NCBI RefSeq assembly: GCF_016908375.1
Contig: NZ_JAFBDS010000001.1
Location: 186,001-250,000, forward strand
Reading direction: 5' to 3'
Length of the DNA stretch: 64,000 bases
From: Amphibacillus cookii
Lineage (GTDB): Bacteria; Bacillota; Bacilli; Bacillales; Amphibacillaceae
Positions 1-8,542 of the stretch are shown in pieces; the first letter of the stretch is position 1, and the number at the start of each line of letters is the position of its first letter. The notes beneath the pieces are model-generated. The model was not told the DNA's origin, did not search any database, and saw only the letters and a program-made list of their open reading frames with translations. A program made the position numbers and the translations under genes.

Positions 1-1
1 T

Positions 2-754
2 GACTATTTGGAAGAAGGGAATAAGATTCAAGCTATATTTGCTCAAGAGAAAGTACACCATTTGCAGTTTCCTTGGGATATTTTAAATGTAAATAGTGAT
101 TACCTTGAAAAATATGCTCAAGAGATCAAAGAAACGACTATCGGTGATCATTCATTTATCTCTGAAGAAGCAACGGTAAATGGACATGTTGTCTTAGGCG
201 AAAATTCTTTCATAGGGAAAAATGTAACGATTAATGGAAATGCGATTATTGGAAATAATGTAAAAATTGATACTGGAGCGATCATAAATGGTCCAGTGTT
301 GATAGGGGATCACTCTTACGTTAAGGACTATGCTAAACTTGAAGCCAATACGGTGATTGGTGATGAAAATAGAATTGGACATAATGCTGAGATTGAAGGT
401 GTGACCATGAGAGGTATTTCTGCCATTCATTATAGTGAAATGTATGGAGTGCTTGGTCAATATGTAGACGTTGCAGCAGCATGTGTTTGTGGAATTTTGC
501 GATTTAATGATGCAAGTCAAACACATCGAATAAACGGAAGAAGTTACTCGGATAAATATTCTAATGCAATATTCATTGGCGATTATACTCGGACAGGGGT
601 AAACAATGTTTTCTTTCCAGGAGTGAAAGTAGGAAGTGAATGTGCACTTTATCCAGGATTAAATATTGAAAAAGATGTATCCCATGAAACGCTTGTGATA
701 AAGAAAGAAGAGCATATTGAGAAAGAGTGGGGAAATAAAAAATACGGTTGGTGA
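2..754 (+). CDS. Sugar-phosphate nucleotidyltransferase-like protein, C-terminal left-handed beta-helix part (5' truncated by window)
   Basis: The reading frame is open to the left edge (residues D-Y-L precede the first TTG), so only the C-terminal part is seen. The first ~50 residues (KIQAIF, HLQFPWDIL) match the linker after a GlmU/glucose-1-phosphate-type nucleotidyltransferase domain. After it come hexapeptide repeats of the [IV]G-x-x-[SV]-x-[IV] type (for example VVLGENSFIGKNVTING) that build a left-handed parallel beta-helix, as in acyl/nucleotidyl transferases. The nucleotidyl-transfer domain itself lies outside the window, so the exact substrate cannot be stated. A hairpin terminator about 490 bp downstream is the first strong stop signal. 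Confidence 0.8.
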   Translation, partial: DYLEEGNKIQAIFAQEKVHHLQFPWDILNVNSDYLEKYAQEIKETTIGDHSFISEEATVNGHVVLGENSFIGKNVTINGNAIIGNNVKIDTGAIINGPVLIGDHSYVKDYAKLEANTVIGDENRIGHNAEIEGVTMRGISAIHYSEMYGVLGQYVDVAAACVCGILRFNDASQTHRINGRSYSDKYSNAIFIGDYTRTGVNNVFFPGVKVGSECALYPGLNIEKDVSHETLVIKKEEHIEKEWGNKKYGW

Positions 755-973
755 CCATGCAATGAGATGGTGTACAATAAAGTCTGTAAAGAATTTGGCA
801 CAACAAGTGTGGAGAAAGACTGTTTTCAGCAAGAAAAAATGAGTGGAATAAGCCATCTGAGGGTAAATCTTAGATTAAATATAAGCGTTGACTTTGAATA
901 TAAATATTCACTGATTGAAATATCGCTTGATGAGATTTTGAAAGACAACAATAGATGTTACTATTTAGCAGAT

Positions 974-1087
974 GAGATATGTGTAGACTCCTGTGGGAGT
1001 AACGTGAGCTTGAGATCCACTTTGCCAAGTGGGTTTTACTTGTCAAAGTTAGCTCAAGCCACGCCCACGGAAAGCGGAACATATCTC
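974..1087. repeat. Dispersed Bacillaceae-type repeat (GACTCCTG...GGAAAGCG) with 9-bp inverted ends
   Basis: The element begins GAGATATGT and ends ACATATCTC, a perfect 9-bp inverted pair. Inside it carries the GACTCCTGTGGGAG head and the CCCACGGAAAGCG tail. Those head and tail blocks recur in the element at 37613-37713, in the opposite orientation. Blocks of this kind are common in Bacillaceae genomes. The function is unknown. Confidence 0.55.
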
Positions 1088-1246
1088 ACCTGCGAATCTA
1101 AACGAATGGTTTATAATAAATCGAAAATTAGATTTACGCCGTGTAGATCATGAAGCCCTCCCCACGAAAAGCGAATCGATTGCTTATCGGAATGAAATAA
1201 CGTTTAAATGTTGAGGTCGCATGCGCGGCACAACCATACAGAAGTA

Positions 1247-1290
1247 AAGGCAACAGTAACGTTCTCATACTGTTGCCTTTTTCATTTTTT
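1247..1290 (+). terminator. Rho-independent terminator
   Basis: AAGGCAACAGTA (1247-1258) pairs perfectly with TACTGTTGCCTT (1268-1279) and is followed by a T-rich tract. It is placed to insulate the ugp operon from upstream transcription. Confidence 0.85.
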
Positions 1291-1472
1291 TATGAACTTT
1301 TTAAGATAATCGTCCGTAAAACGCCCGCCTGTTTATTAATCATATAAATGCACATTATGTTTTATGTAAAACAAATGTAATGTTTTGGTAAAAACGCCAT
1401 ACTGGTGCATTTCTTGTGATACATTGTGGATGTAATTGCAGAAATCTAAATCTTAATGAGGAGGTAATCCGC

Positions 1473-2585
1473 ATGCATCCAGTTGAATTGATAGCTGTGT
1501 CTAAATCTTATGACAGAACAACTAAGGTACTGGAACATATTGATTTGACTATTGAAGAAGGCGAATTTTTTGTTTTGGTTGGCCCGTCAGGATCTGGGAA
1601 GAGTACATTACTACGAATGATTGCTGGACTGGAAAGTATTACAGGTGGAGAACTAAGACTGAAGGGTAACATGGTTAATCATTTGCCTCCAAAAGATCGT
1701 CACTTATCAATGGTATTTCAAAATTATGCCCTATACCCTCATTTGACTGTCAAGCAAAATATTCTATTTGGTCTTCATGCTAAAAAGGTAAAAAAAGCCG
1801 AACAAGAACAGAGGCTCTATGAGACAGCTGAGATGATGGGGTTAACCGACTTGCTTAATCGTAAACCGAAGCAATTATCAGGCGGTCAGCGACAGCGTGT
1901 AGCGCTGGCAAGATCCGTGGTTAGTCAAGCCCCGTTATGCCTGATGGATGAGCCTCTGTCTAACTTAGATGCCAAATTAAGAGCACATATGCGTGTTGAA
2001 ATTCGTAGACTTCAGAAAAAATTAGGGTTGACCATGATATATGTGACGCATGATCAAGTTGAGGCAATGACGATGGGCGATCGTATTATGGTGTTAAATG
2101 ATGGGACTATCCAACAAATTGGACAGCCGATTGAACTCTACAATCAGCCAGCTAATCTATTTGTTGCGTCATTCATTGGCTCGCCAAAGATGAATTTAGG
2201 AGAAGCAACGATTGAGGACCAGCAACTCACGATAGAACAGACGCTTCAACTCCCACTAAGTATGAGTGATATTCCACAGGTGATCCAGCGACGGAATTTA
2301 ATTGTGGGGATTAGGCCAGAACATCTTGCTTATGCCAAGCCAGAAGAAGCGGATCTATGGCTAGAAGTGATCAATATTGAACATTTAGGAAACGAAACCC
2401 TGCTCACATTTGAAGTAGGCCGGGAATTGTGGACAGCCAAGTGGCTTGGTCAATGGTTAATTCAAGTTGGTGAACGTGTTCCCTTGTCAGTATCGATTAA
2501 ACATTTTAGTTTTTTCAACCGTGATTCTGGCGCTCTGATTCAAGCACCTACAGAGAATCAACATTTGGAGGTCGTTGCACTATGA
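1473..2585 (+). CDS. ugpC: ABC transporter ATP-binding protein, UgpC/MsmK type
   Basis: ATPase of a carbohydrate/glycerophosphodiester importer (370 aa). Walker A GPSGSGKST is at residues 37-45, signature LSGGQ at 135-139, Walker B LCLMDEP at 155-161, then the H-loop VTHDQ. The C-terminal ~130 residues form the MalK-type regulatory/TOBE domain. The start is the ATG preceded by GAGGAGGT; an upstream in-frame ATG at 1416 lacks an RBS and adds a Cys-rich non-family N-terminus. The stop overlaps the next start by 4 bp (ATGA), so it is translationally coupled to the permeases. The substrate is inferred from the glycerophosphodiester phosphodiesterase at the operon end, and a multi-sugar role is possible. 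Confidence 0.9.
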   Translation: MHPVELIAVSKSYDRTTKVLEHIDLTIEEGEFFVLVGPSGSGKSTLLRMIAGLESITGGELRLKGNMVNHLPPKDRHLSMVFQNYALYPHLTVKQNILFGLHAKKVKKAEQEQRLYETAEMMGLTDLLNRKPKQLSGGQRQRVALARSVVSQAPLCLMDEPLSNLDAKLRAHMRVEIRRLQKKLGLTMIYVTHDQVEAMTMGDRIMVLNDGTIQQIGQPIELYNQPANLFVASFIGSPKMNLGEATIEDQQLTIEQTLQLPLSMSDIPQVIQRRNLIVGIRPEHLAYAKPEEADLWLEVINIEHLGNETLLTFEVGRELWTAKWLGQWLIQVGERVPLSVSIKHFSFFNRDSGALIQAPTENQHLEVVAL

Positions 2586-3520
2586 ATCAAGTAGCGCTGC
2601 CATTTAAACAAATAGAAGCTAATGATTTAGAACGTATGACTAAAAAACAAAAACGAATAAAAACGTTTAAAGGTTTTTCTTTTTTAGCGCCATCGGTGTT
2701 ATTGTTCAGCCTATTTCTGTTTTATCCTTTAGGACGTACGATTTATTTAAGTTTATTTCTAACGAACAGTAGTGGTATAACAACAGTATTTGTAGGATTG
2801 GAAAATTATCAAAATATTTTTTTATCACCGATTTTTTTAAAAAGCTTGCAATCGACATTTCTATTCGTCTTATACACCGTTCCGGGTGCCATATTGGTAA
2901 GCTTATTTTTAGCGATTATAGCTAATGAGAAATTAAAAGGTATTGGCTTTTTTCGGACGATGTATGCTTCAACGATGGGGATATCAACAGCAGCCGCTTC
3001 GGTGTTTTGGTTGTTTCTGTTTCACCCAACGATCGGCTGGCTTAACCAATTGTTAAATGTCATCGGGGTCGCACCCATTGGATGGTTAACCGATCCGGAA
3101 TGGGCCTTAATATCTGTTGCTATTTCAACGGTTTGGATGAATATCGGCTTTACCTTTCTGGTTTTATTAGGTGGTCTTCAATCGATTGATTACTATCTTT
3201 ATGAAAGTGCTGATATTGATGGGGCTGGCTATTTTTATAAACTAAGGCGTATTACATTACCGATGTTGTCGCCAACCTTGTTCTTTGTTATTACTGTTAC
3301 TTTTATCAATGCCTTTCAGACGTTTGGGCAAATTGATATGTTAACACGAGGGGGTCCTCAAAATGAAACCCATTTAATGGTTTATTCTATCTATCAAGAA
3401 GCATTTATGAATTATCAATTTGGAACGGCTAGTGCACAAGCCATTATTTTGTTTGTTTTCATCTTAGTGTTAACGATTATTCAGTTTAAATTAGGTGAAA
3501 GGAAGGTGCATTACCAATGA
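2582..3520 (+). CDS. ugpA: ABC transporter permease, UgpA/MalF type
   Basis: Integral membrane permease (312 aa) with six hydrophobic spans. The EAA loop is near residues 205-225 (YESADIDGAGYFYKLRRITLP), which contacts the ATPase. It forms the heterodimeric channel with the following gene. It overlaps both neighbours by 4 bp (ATGA), so the ATPase and both permeases are translated as a coupled block. The length matches the MalF-like subfamily lacking the extra periplasmic domain. Confidence 0.9.
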   Translation: MNQVALPFKQIEANDLERMTKKQKRIKTFKGFSFLAPSVLLFSLFLFYPLGRTIYLSLFLTNSSGITTVFVGLENYQNIFLSPIFLKSLQSTFLFVLYTVPGAILVSLFLAIIANEKLKGIGFFRTMYASTMGISTAAASVFWLFLFHPTIGWLNQLLNVIGVAPIGWLTDPEWALISVAISTVWMNIGFTFLVLLGGLQSIDYYLYESADIDGAGYFYKLRRITLPMLSPTLFFVITVTFINAFQTFGQIDMLTRGGPQNETHLMVYSIYQEAFMNYQFGTASAQAIILFVFILVLTIIQFKLGERKVHYQ

Positions 3521-4335
3521 CCACGTCCCTTCGCCGTAAAGTCGTTTTTTATACATTGCTAACGTTAACAGCTTTTCTAGTTTTTGCACCCACTTTTATT
3601 GCGTTCATGATGAGCTTCATGTCGAACCAAGAAATAATGACAGGACAAATTATTCCTCGCTCATTAACATTTGATAATTACGTGCAGGTCTTTCAGCGCT
3701 TTCCATTGATGCAATATTTACTTAATAGTTTAATCGTATCTTTGCTGATCATGGTCGGTCAATTAGTCATCTCTAGTTTGGCGGCCTATGCGTTTGTTTT
3801 TATTGATTTCAAAGGACGTGATTTAATTTTTTTTATCTTTATAGCAACGATGATGGTGCCGTTTGAAGCGTCAATCATTCCAAACTTTCATACCATTAGA
3901 GATTTAAATTGGATTGACAGCTATCCGGGTCTGTCTGTACCATTTTTCGCAATGGCATTTGGTACATTTTTACTCAGACAGCATTTTAAACAGATCCCAA
4001 AAGAATTGAAAGAAGCAAGCGAAATCTCTGGTATTGGTGATTTTAAATTTTATTTAACAGTGGTTTTACCAGTTGCTAAATCGAGTCTAGTCACGCTCGG
4101 TGTCTATGGCTTTTTAACATCATGGAATATGTACCTTTGGCCACTTCTGGCAACAACTGATGATCGTTTTCGAACAGTGCAAATTGGGTTGAGACAATTA
4201 CAAACGCAAGAACAATTAAATGAATGGGGAGTGATTATGGCAGGCGCTGTGATTGTTGTTATTCCAACTTTGGTTTTGCTGTTTGTCGGTCAGAAAAAGT
4301 TGCAACAAGGTCTGACAGAGGGTGCCTTAAAATAA
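3517..4335 (+). CDS. ugpE: ABC transporter permease, UgpE/MalG type
   Basis: Second permease (272 aa) with six predicted spans. The EAA motif LKEASEISGIGDFKFYLTVVLP is near residues 165-190. The C-terminal hydrophobic segment ends in a short basic tail, as in MalG. It is translationally coupled to the preceding permease and lies 56 bp from the binding-protein gene. Confidence 0.9.
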   Translation: MTTSLRRKVVFYTLLTLTAFLVFAPTFIAFMMSFMSNQEIMTGQIIPRSLTFDNYVQVFQRFPLMQYLLNSLIVSLLIMVGQLVISSLAAYAFVFIDFKGRDLIFFIFIATMMVPFEASIIPNFHTIRDLNWIDSYPGLSVPFFAMAFGTFLLRQHFKQIPKELKEASEISGIGDFKFYLTVVLPVAKSSLVTLGVYGFLTSWNMYLWPLLATTDDRFRTVQIGLRQLQTQEQLNEWGVIMAGAVIVVIPTLVLLFVGQKKLQQGLTEGALK

Positions 4336-4391
4336 ACGATCAAGTGAAGTTTGATTCAAATAAAATAAGGAAAAATGAGGAGGATCTTTTT

Positions 4392-5765
4392 ATGAAGAAG
4401 GTATGGTTGATATGCTTTGTATTAATGTTATTTCTAGTGGGTTGCCAAACTAATGAAACAAATCAAGACGTTGAAGCGCAAAATGACTCATCGAATGGCA
4501 CAGAAGAGCATTCTGATGAAGGTGAAAGTGAAGCGCCTGTTGAAGTGGTATTCTGGCATGCAATGGGTGGCGCTCTACAGGATGCATTAGATCAAATTGT
4601 TGATCAGTATAATCAAGGCCAAGACCAAGTGATAGTAAAAGCTGAATATCAAGGTACTTATGATGAAGCACTGACAAAGTTTAATAGTATTGCTGGAACA
4701 GACAGTGCGCCAACCATGATGCAAGTGTTTGAGATTGGGACGAAGTCAATGATTAATAGTGGTGGGATTGAACCAATTCAAACGTTTGTTGATCAAGATG
4801 GTTATGATATGGATCATTTAGAGGAGAACATTATTAATTATTACCGTGTAGAGGATCAATTTTATTCTATGCCGTTTAATTCGTCGACACCTGTGATGTA
4901 TTACAATAAAGAGGCGTTTGAAGCAGCTGGATTAGATGCTGATACACCACCAGCCACTTATCAAGAGATAGAGGAAGCGAGTCGACAAATTGTTGCAAAT
5001 AATCCGGATATGAAAGGATTTGCTCTTCAAGCTTATGGTTGGCTGTACGAGCAATTGCTTGCCAATCAAGGTGCACTTCTTATGAATAATGATAACGGTC
5101 GTTCCGAGACACCAACTGAAGTAGGTTTTACTGAGGAAGAAGGTAAGTCTGTGTTTGAATGGGTGGAACGGATGATGGCGGATGATACATTTGCAAACTA
5201 CGGGACGAATGGTGATAATATGATTTCCGGATTTTTTGCTGAAGATGTAGCTATGTTTCTAGCCTCATCTGCCAATGTGCGTCATGTGGTTGATGAGGCA
5301 CCGTTTGAAGTAGGGGTTGCCTTTTTACCTTACCCAGAGGAAAAACAACGGCATGGTGTAGTGATCGGTGGGGCAAGCCTATGGATGATGAATGGTCAGC
5401 CTGAAGAAGAACAACAAGCGGCATGGGATTTTATGAAATATTTGCAAACACCAGAAGTACAAGCTGAATGGCATGTAGGTACTGGCTATTTCGCGATTAA
5501 CCCAGCTGCTTATCAAGAACAAGTCGTTCTTGATGCTTACGAAGCCATGCCACAATTAAAGGTGACCGTCGATCAACTTCAAACGACTACACCGTCATTT
5601 GCGACGGAGGGCGCACTGATGGACATGATTCCAGAGGCCCGGCGTATAACAGAGACGGCGCTTGAAACTGTTTATAATGGTGGAGATATTGATCAAGCTT
5701 ATCAAACAGTGGTCGAACAAATCAATGGTGCAATTGAACAAGCCAATCGTGCTAGAGGAGAATAA
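4392..5765 (+). CDS. ugpB: Extracellular solute-binding lipoprotein, UgpB type
   Basis: Binding protein for the adjacent importer (457 aa). The signal peptide has lipobox LVGC (Cys18), followed by an acidic/Ser-rich linker (to about residue 50) and the SBP_bac_1 fold beginning VEVVFWHAMGG. That opening is typical of glycerol-3-phosphate/glycerophosphodiester-binding UgpB. The start is the ATG after TGAGGAGGATC; an in-frame GTG-type start further upstream would overlap ugpE and bury the signal peptide. Placing it fourth, after the ATPase and permeases, is a variant of the usual ugpBAEC order. Confidence 0.9.
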   Translation: MKKVWLICFVLMLFLVGCQTNETNQDVEAQNDSSNGTEEHSDEGESEAPVEVVFWHAMGGALQDALDQIVDQYNQGQDQVIVKAEYQGTYDEALTKFNSIAGTDSAPTMMQVFEIGTKSMINSGGIEPIQTFVDQDGYDMDHLEENIINYYRVEDQFYSMPFNSSTPVMYYNKEAFEAAGLDADTPPATYQEIEEASRQIVANNPDMKGFALQAYGWLYEQLLANQGALLMNNDNGRSETPTEVGFTEEEGKSVFEWVERMMADDTFANYGTNGDNMISGFFAEDVAMFLASSANVRHVVDEAPFEVGVAFLPYPEEKQRHGVVIGGASLWMMNGQPEEEQQAAWDFMKYLQTPEVQAEWHVGTGYFAINPAAYQEQVVLDAYEAMPQLKVTVDQLQTTTPSFATEGALMDMIPEARRITETALETVYNGGDIDQAYQTVVEQINGAIEQANRARGE

Positions 5766-5853
5766 TCATTTGTTGTTTGTATTTACTTATTTCTTGAGTG
5801 AATGAGCTTTTCTAAAAGTAAAACAAATAGTGAAGATGAAGGAGTGAGACCGA

Positions 5854-6621
5854 ATGGTAGATGTTTATGGTCATCGTGGCAGTAAAGGTTTGTATCCTGA
5901 AAACACTATGTTAGGTATGCGTCAAGCCATTCATGAAGGTGCGGACGGGGTGGAGTTAGACGTCCATTTAACGAAAGATGATCATCTTATTGTGATTCAT
6001 GATGAAACGTTAGATCGGACCATCAATGGCAATGGTTTCATTAATAATTATAATTGGTCAGAACTTAAAAAAATGAAACTTTCTTCAGTTTATCAAACAT
6101 ACACTAACTATGATGCTTCTTGGGATTTAGAGCGCATTCCATTGCTAAGTGAGGTCTTAGATTTAGTCGAACCAAAGCGTGTTAAATTAAATATTGAACT
6201 AAAAACTGCTTTTAATCGATATGAAGGTATTGAACAAAAGCTAATCGATTGTGTTCAAGGTTACATGAATCAGGTTGAAATCACATACTCCTCTTTTCAT
6301 TTACCAACCTTAACACGTTTAAAGACAATCGATCCTGACGCTACTATTGCTTGGCTGATTCATCAACCAATACCACAGGTTATGGATTATTACTATTGTT
6401 ATAATATGGATTATTTGCATGTTGAAGCTTCATTGTTAAAGGAACGCCATTTTGTAAATCAGCTTGATTTAGCACGAGTAAGAGCTTGGACAGTTAATGA
6501 TGAAGCAACATTAATGTTACTGTTCAAGCTTGGTATTGATGGTATCATTACTGACTTTCCTAGTCGAGCGATTGAATTAAAAAAACGCTGGGGGCAGGGT
6601 CCTGTTTTGTCACGATATTAG
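5854..6621 (+). CDS. ugpQ: Glycerophosphodiester phosphodiesterase
   Basis: Hydrolyses glycerophosphodiesters to glycerol-3-phosphate and an alcohol (255 aa, no signal peptide, so cytoplasmic as for UgpQ). It has the GDPD hallmarks HRG (residues 7-9), ENT (17-19), the metal ligands VELDV (Glu34, Asp36) and IHDE (His49). The C-terminal VRAWTVND and GIDGIITDFP motifs close the TIM barrel. The RBS GAAGGAG is 7 nt upstream. It is the last gene of the ugp unit, which makes the importer most likely a glycerophosphodiester uptake system. Confidence 0.92.
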   Translation: MVDVYGHRGSKGLYPENTMLGMRQAIHEGADGVELDVHLTKDDHLIVIHDETLDRTINGNGFINNYNWSELKKMKLSSVYQTYTNYDASWDLERIPLLSEVLDLVEPKRVKLNIELKTAFNRYEGIEQKLIDCVQGYMNQVEITYSSFHLPTLTRLKTIDPDATIAWLIHQPIPQVMDYYYCYNMDYLHVEASLLKERHFVNQLDLARVRAWTVNDEATLMLLFKLGIDGIITDFPSRAIELKKRWGQGPVLSRY

Positions 6622-7029
6622 TGAAGGATAATTTTAACTAATAAATGTTAGAAAGAGTAATCATTGGTTTGACATAGAGAATGTTCAGTATGATTAACCT
6701 TCAGTAGGGAAAAATAACCTTGCTGGAGGTTTTTAATAGGTAAGAAAATCATTATTTGTATCATGTCATTTCAATCATGACTTAATACGGCTCAAGGTGT
6801 GATTTGACAATTTTACCACAGATAACTACCCATAAAGCGCCAACACAAAATGGAGAGGAGCGTTTGTCCTGATTCACTCAACTAACAAAGCAGGAAGTCT
6901 CTCGCTGCTTCCTGCTAATTGAGGTTTTGTTTTATTCCAGGGTAGTGAACCAATAAAATGGAAAGATGCATAACTTCATTGAAATCGGGTAAATAGTAGT
7001 TAAACAGATAAATGAGGAGTGATTAACAA
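6622..7029. other. 408-bp intergenic region with R1 repeat copy and a possible SigB-type promoter
   Basis: It contains R1 copy 6811-6936. Close to the next gene is a SigB-like pair GCATAA (6968-6973), 13 nt, GGGTAA (6987-6992), ahead of an SDR related to general-stress dehydrogenases. A TTGACA at 6669-6674 has no well-spaced -10, the nearest TATGAT being only 14 nt away. No ORF of note. Confidence 0.4.
6811..6936 (+). repeat. R1 dispersed structured repeat, copy 1 (short variant)
   Basis: The head ACCACAGATAACTACCCATAAAGCGCC and tail AATTGAGGTTTTGTTTTATT align with the R1 consensus. The central block is shortened and the closing hairpin is GCAGGAAG...CTTCCTGC instead of the usual AGTGGGC...GCCCACT, a sequence change that preserves pairing. 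Confidence 0.7.
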
Positions 7030-7887
7030 ATGGAAAAGAAAAAAATCCAACCTGCACAGCATCAAGATAAGCAGCCAGGTATAGAGGGTGATATGGACCC
7101 GTTACCCATTTATGACAACAATCGGTACCAAGGGAGTTACAAATTAAAGGATAAAGTAGCCTTGATTACTGGTGGTGATAGTGGCATTGGGAGAGCTGTT
7201 AGTTTATATTTTGCCAAGGAAGGTGCAGATATTGCTATCGTGTATTTAGACGAACATCAAGATGCCGAACAGACAAAGGCACTGGTTGAGGAACAAGGGC
7301 AACGCTGTTTATTAATAAGTGGTGATGTAGGGGACTCAAGTTTCTGTAAAAAGGCGGTCCAACAAACAATTAGCTCTTTTGGTCACTTGAATATTCTTGT
7401 TAACAACGCAGCAGTTCAGTATCCGCAAGAAGATTTCTTAGCTATCACCGACCAGCAATTAGAGACAACGTTTAAAACAAATATTTTTTCATACTTTTAC
7501 ATGACCCGTGCCGCATTACCTTATTTAAATGAAGGAAGTGCGATTATTAATAGTACATCAATCACTGCATATGCTGGAAATCCAAGTTTAATTGATTATT
7601 CAAGTACAAAAGGTGCGATTACATCTTTCACACGATCATTGGCCTCTTCACTAATAGAGAAAAAAATTCGTGTTAATGGCGTCGCTCCAGGACCGATATG
7701 GACACCGCTAATCCCTGCCTCATTTGATGCGGAAAAAGTGAGTGAGTTTGGTTCGGATAATCCATTGGGTAGACCTGGTCAGCCTTATGAACTAGCACCA
7801 GCCTATGTTTACTTAGCAAGTGAAGATGCAAGTTATGTATCAGGGCAAGTGATTCACGTCAATGGTGGTGTGATTGTTAACGGATAA
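7030..7887 (+). CDS. SDR-family oxidoreductase, general-stress/glucose-dehydrogenase-like
   Basis: NAD(P)-dependent short-chain dehydrogenase (285 aa). The N-terminal ~45-residue extension (KIQPAQHQDKQPGIEGDMDP) is typical of the YdaD/YhxC/YhdF group. The Rossmann motif TGGDSGIGRA is near residues 49-58, NNAAVQ near 125-130, and the catalytic Ser (STSIT) plus Y-x-x-x-K (YSSTKGA) near 175-200. The RBS ATGAGGAGTG is upstream. It is flanked by R1 repeats on both sides and probably monocistronic. The substrate is unknown. Stress control is inferred from the family and the weak SigB-like promoter. Confidence 0.88.
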   Translation: MEKKKIQPAQHQDKQPGIEGDMDPLPIYDNNRYQGSYKLKDKVALITGGDSGIGRAVSLYFAKEGADIAIVYLDEHQDAEQTKALVEEQGQRCLLISGDVGDSSFCKKAVQQTISSFGHLNILVNNAAVQYPQEDFLAITDQQLETTFKTNIFSYFYMTRAALPYLNEGSAIINSTSITAYAGNPSLIDYSSTKGAITSFTRSLASSLIEKKIRVNGVAPGPIWTPLIPASFDAEKVSEFGSDNPLGRPGQPYELAPAYVYLASEDASYVSGQVIHVNGGVIVNG

Positions 7888-7957
7888 TGAAAGGAATAGC
7901 GCAAATATCAAGCACGCTTCAAGGATAAAGGACGTTTATCTATTGGTGCGTGTTTTT

Positions 7958-8121
7958 GTTTATCACAGATAAACCGTACGTAAAGCGCCCACCACAAGAT
8001 AGAAAGGAGAGCAAAATCTATTTATGCGGATACTAACGGACGTTAATGTCCTGATGCACTCGACAAACCTGTAATTAGTGGGGGAAGAACGAAAGCGTCC
8101 ACTGATTTCAGGTTCGTTTTA
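7958..8121 (+). repeat. R1 dispersed structured repeat, copy 2
   Basis: Full-length copy: head TTTATCACAGATAAACCGTACG, a middle with AACGGACG...AATGTCCTGAT, and tail GATTTCAGGTTCGTTTTAT. The closing hairpin arms are degenerate (AGTGGGG / GTCCACT). It lies about 70 bp after the SDR stop. Confidence 0.8.
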
Positions 8122-8261
8122 TGAGCTAACTTATGATTTGGTAATTTTAAGGTTGGTAAAGAAAAATATTGGACTTGGCGAATTATATAAGCATTAGGTT
8201 AGCAACTGAAGATTAACTTGTGTTAGCCAGTACAGACGTATTCAAAAAAATGTAAATTTAT

Positions 8262-8291
8262 ATTGAAGCGCTTACATGATTGGAGTATAAT
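8262..8291 (+). promoter_or_regulatory. SigA-type promoter overlapped by a cre-like CcpA site
   Basis: The -35 TTGAAG (8263-8268), a 17-nt spacer and the -10 TATAAT (8286-8291) form a good vegetative promoter. ATTGAAGCGCTTACAT (8262-8277) matches the cre consensus WTGNAARCGNWWWCAW at all but one position and covers the -35. CcpA bound here would block RNA polymerase, so the downstream GH43 gene is predicted to be repressed by preferred sugars. Confidence 0.65.
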
Positions 8292-8403
8292 TGGTACGTA
8301 TAAGTGATTTATGGGATTGAATGGGGTGATAACAAAACTTTATTTACTTCTGATTAATTTTTAATTATATCTTTAATGACAATTGTAGAAATGTACGTAA
8401 CAA

Positions 8404-8515
8404 TTTCATCACGGATAACCTTTCGTAAACCGCTCGCCTCAAAATAGAGAGCAGAGATCATCTATTTAGGCCGGAGGTGACGGATGCTAATGTCCTGATT
8501 GAAAGTTCGTTTTAT
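8404..8515 (+). repeat. R1 dispersed structured repeat, copy 3 (shortened tail)
   Basis: Head ATTTCATCACGGATAACC, then GCCTCAAAATAGA pairing with TCTATTTAGGCC, and GGATGCTAATGTCC. It then jumps from CCTGATT straight to GAAAGTTCGTTTTAT, lacking the closing hairpin. It sits in the GH43 mRNA leader, with its 3' end 27 nt before the start codon. Confidence 0.75.
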
Positions 8516-8542
8516 ATTTTTTGAAGTGAAAGGGGAAAAGAA

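Larger units (their letters stand above)
755..1472. other. 718-bp intergenic stretch with repeat debris
   Basis: I see no credible gene here. It holds a palindrome-ended dispersed repeat (974-1087), a strong hairpin terminator (1247-1290), and a truncated copy of the R1 repeat head (about 1304-1330: GATAATCGTCCGTAAAACG). An AT-rich stretch then leads to the ugp operon. A 128-codon ORF at 767-1153 has no RBS, reads through the repeat and has no recognisable family. Confidence 0.6.
7888..8542. other. 655-bp intergenic region: two R1 copies and a cre-controlled promoter
   Basis: It holds R1 copies 7958-8121 and 8404-8515 in the same orientation. Between them is the promoter/cre of the GH43 gene (8262-8291). 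The second R1 copy therefore lies in the predicted 5' leader of the GH43 mRNA. Confidence 0.6.

Noticed and set aside
767-1153. 128-codon ORF after the nucleotidyltransferase
   Set aside because: It has no RBS, crosses the palindromic repeat at 974-1087, has unusual composition and no recognisable domain.
1360-1472. Pho-box (TTNACA direct repeats) ahead of the ugp operon
   Set aside because: Only scattered TGTAA/ATGTA words without the regular 11-bp spacing were seen; not enough to claim PhoP control.
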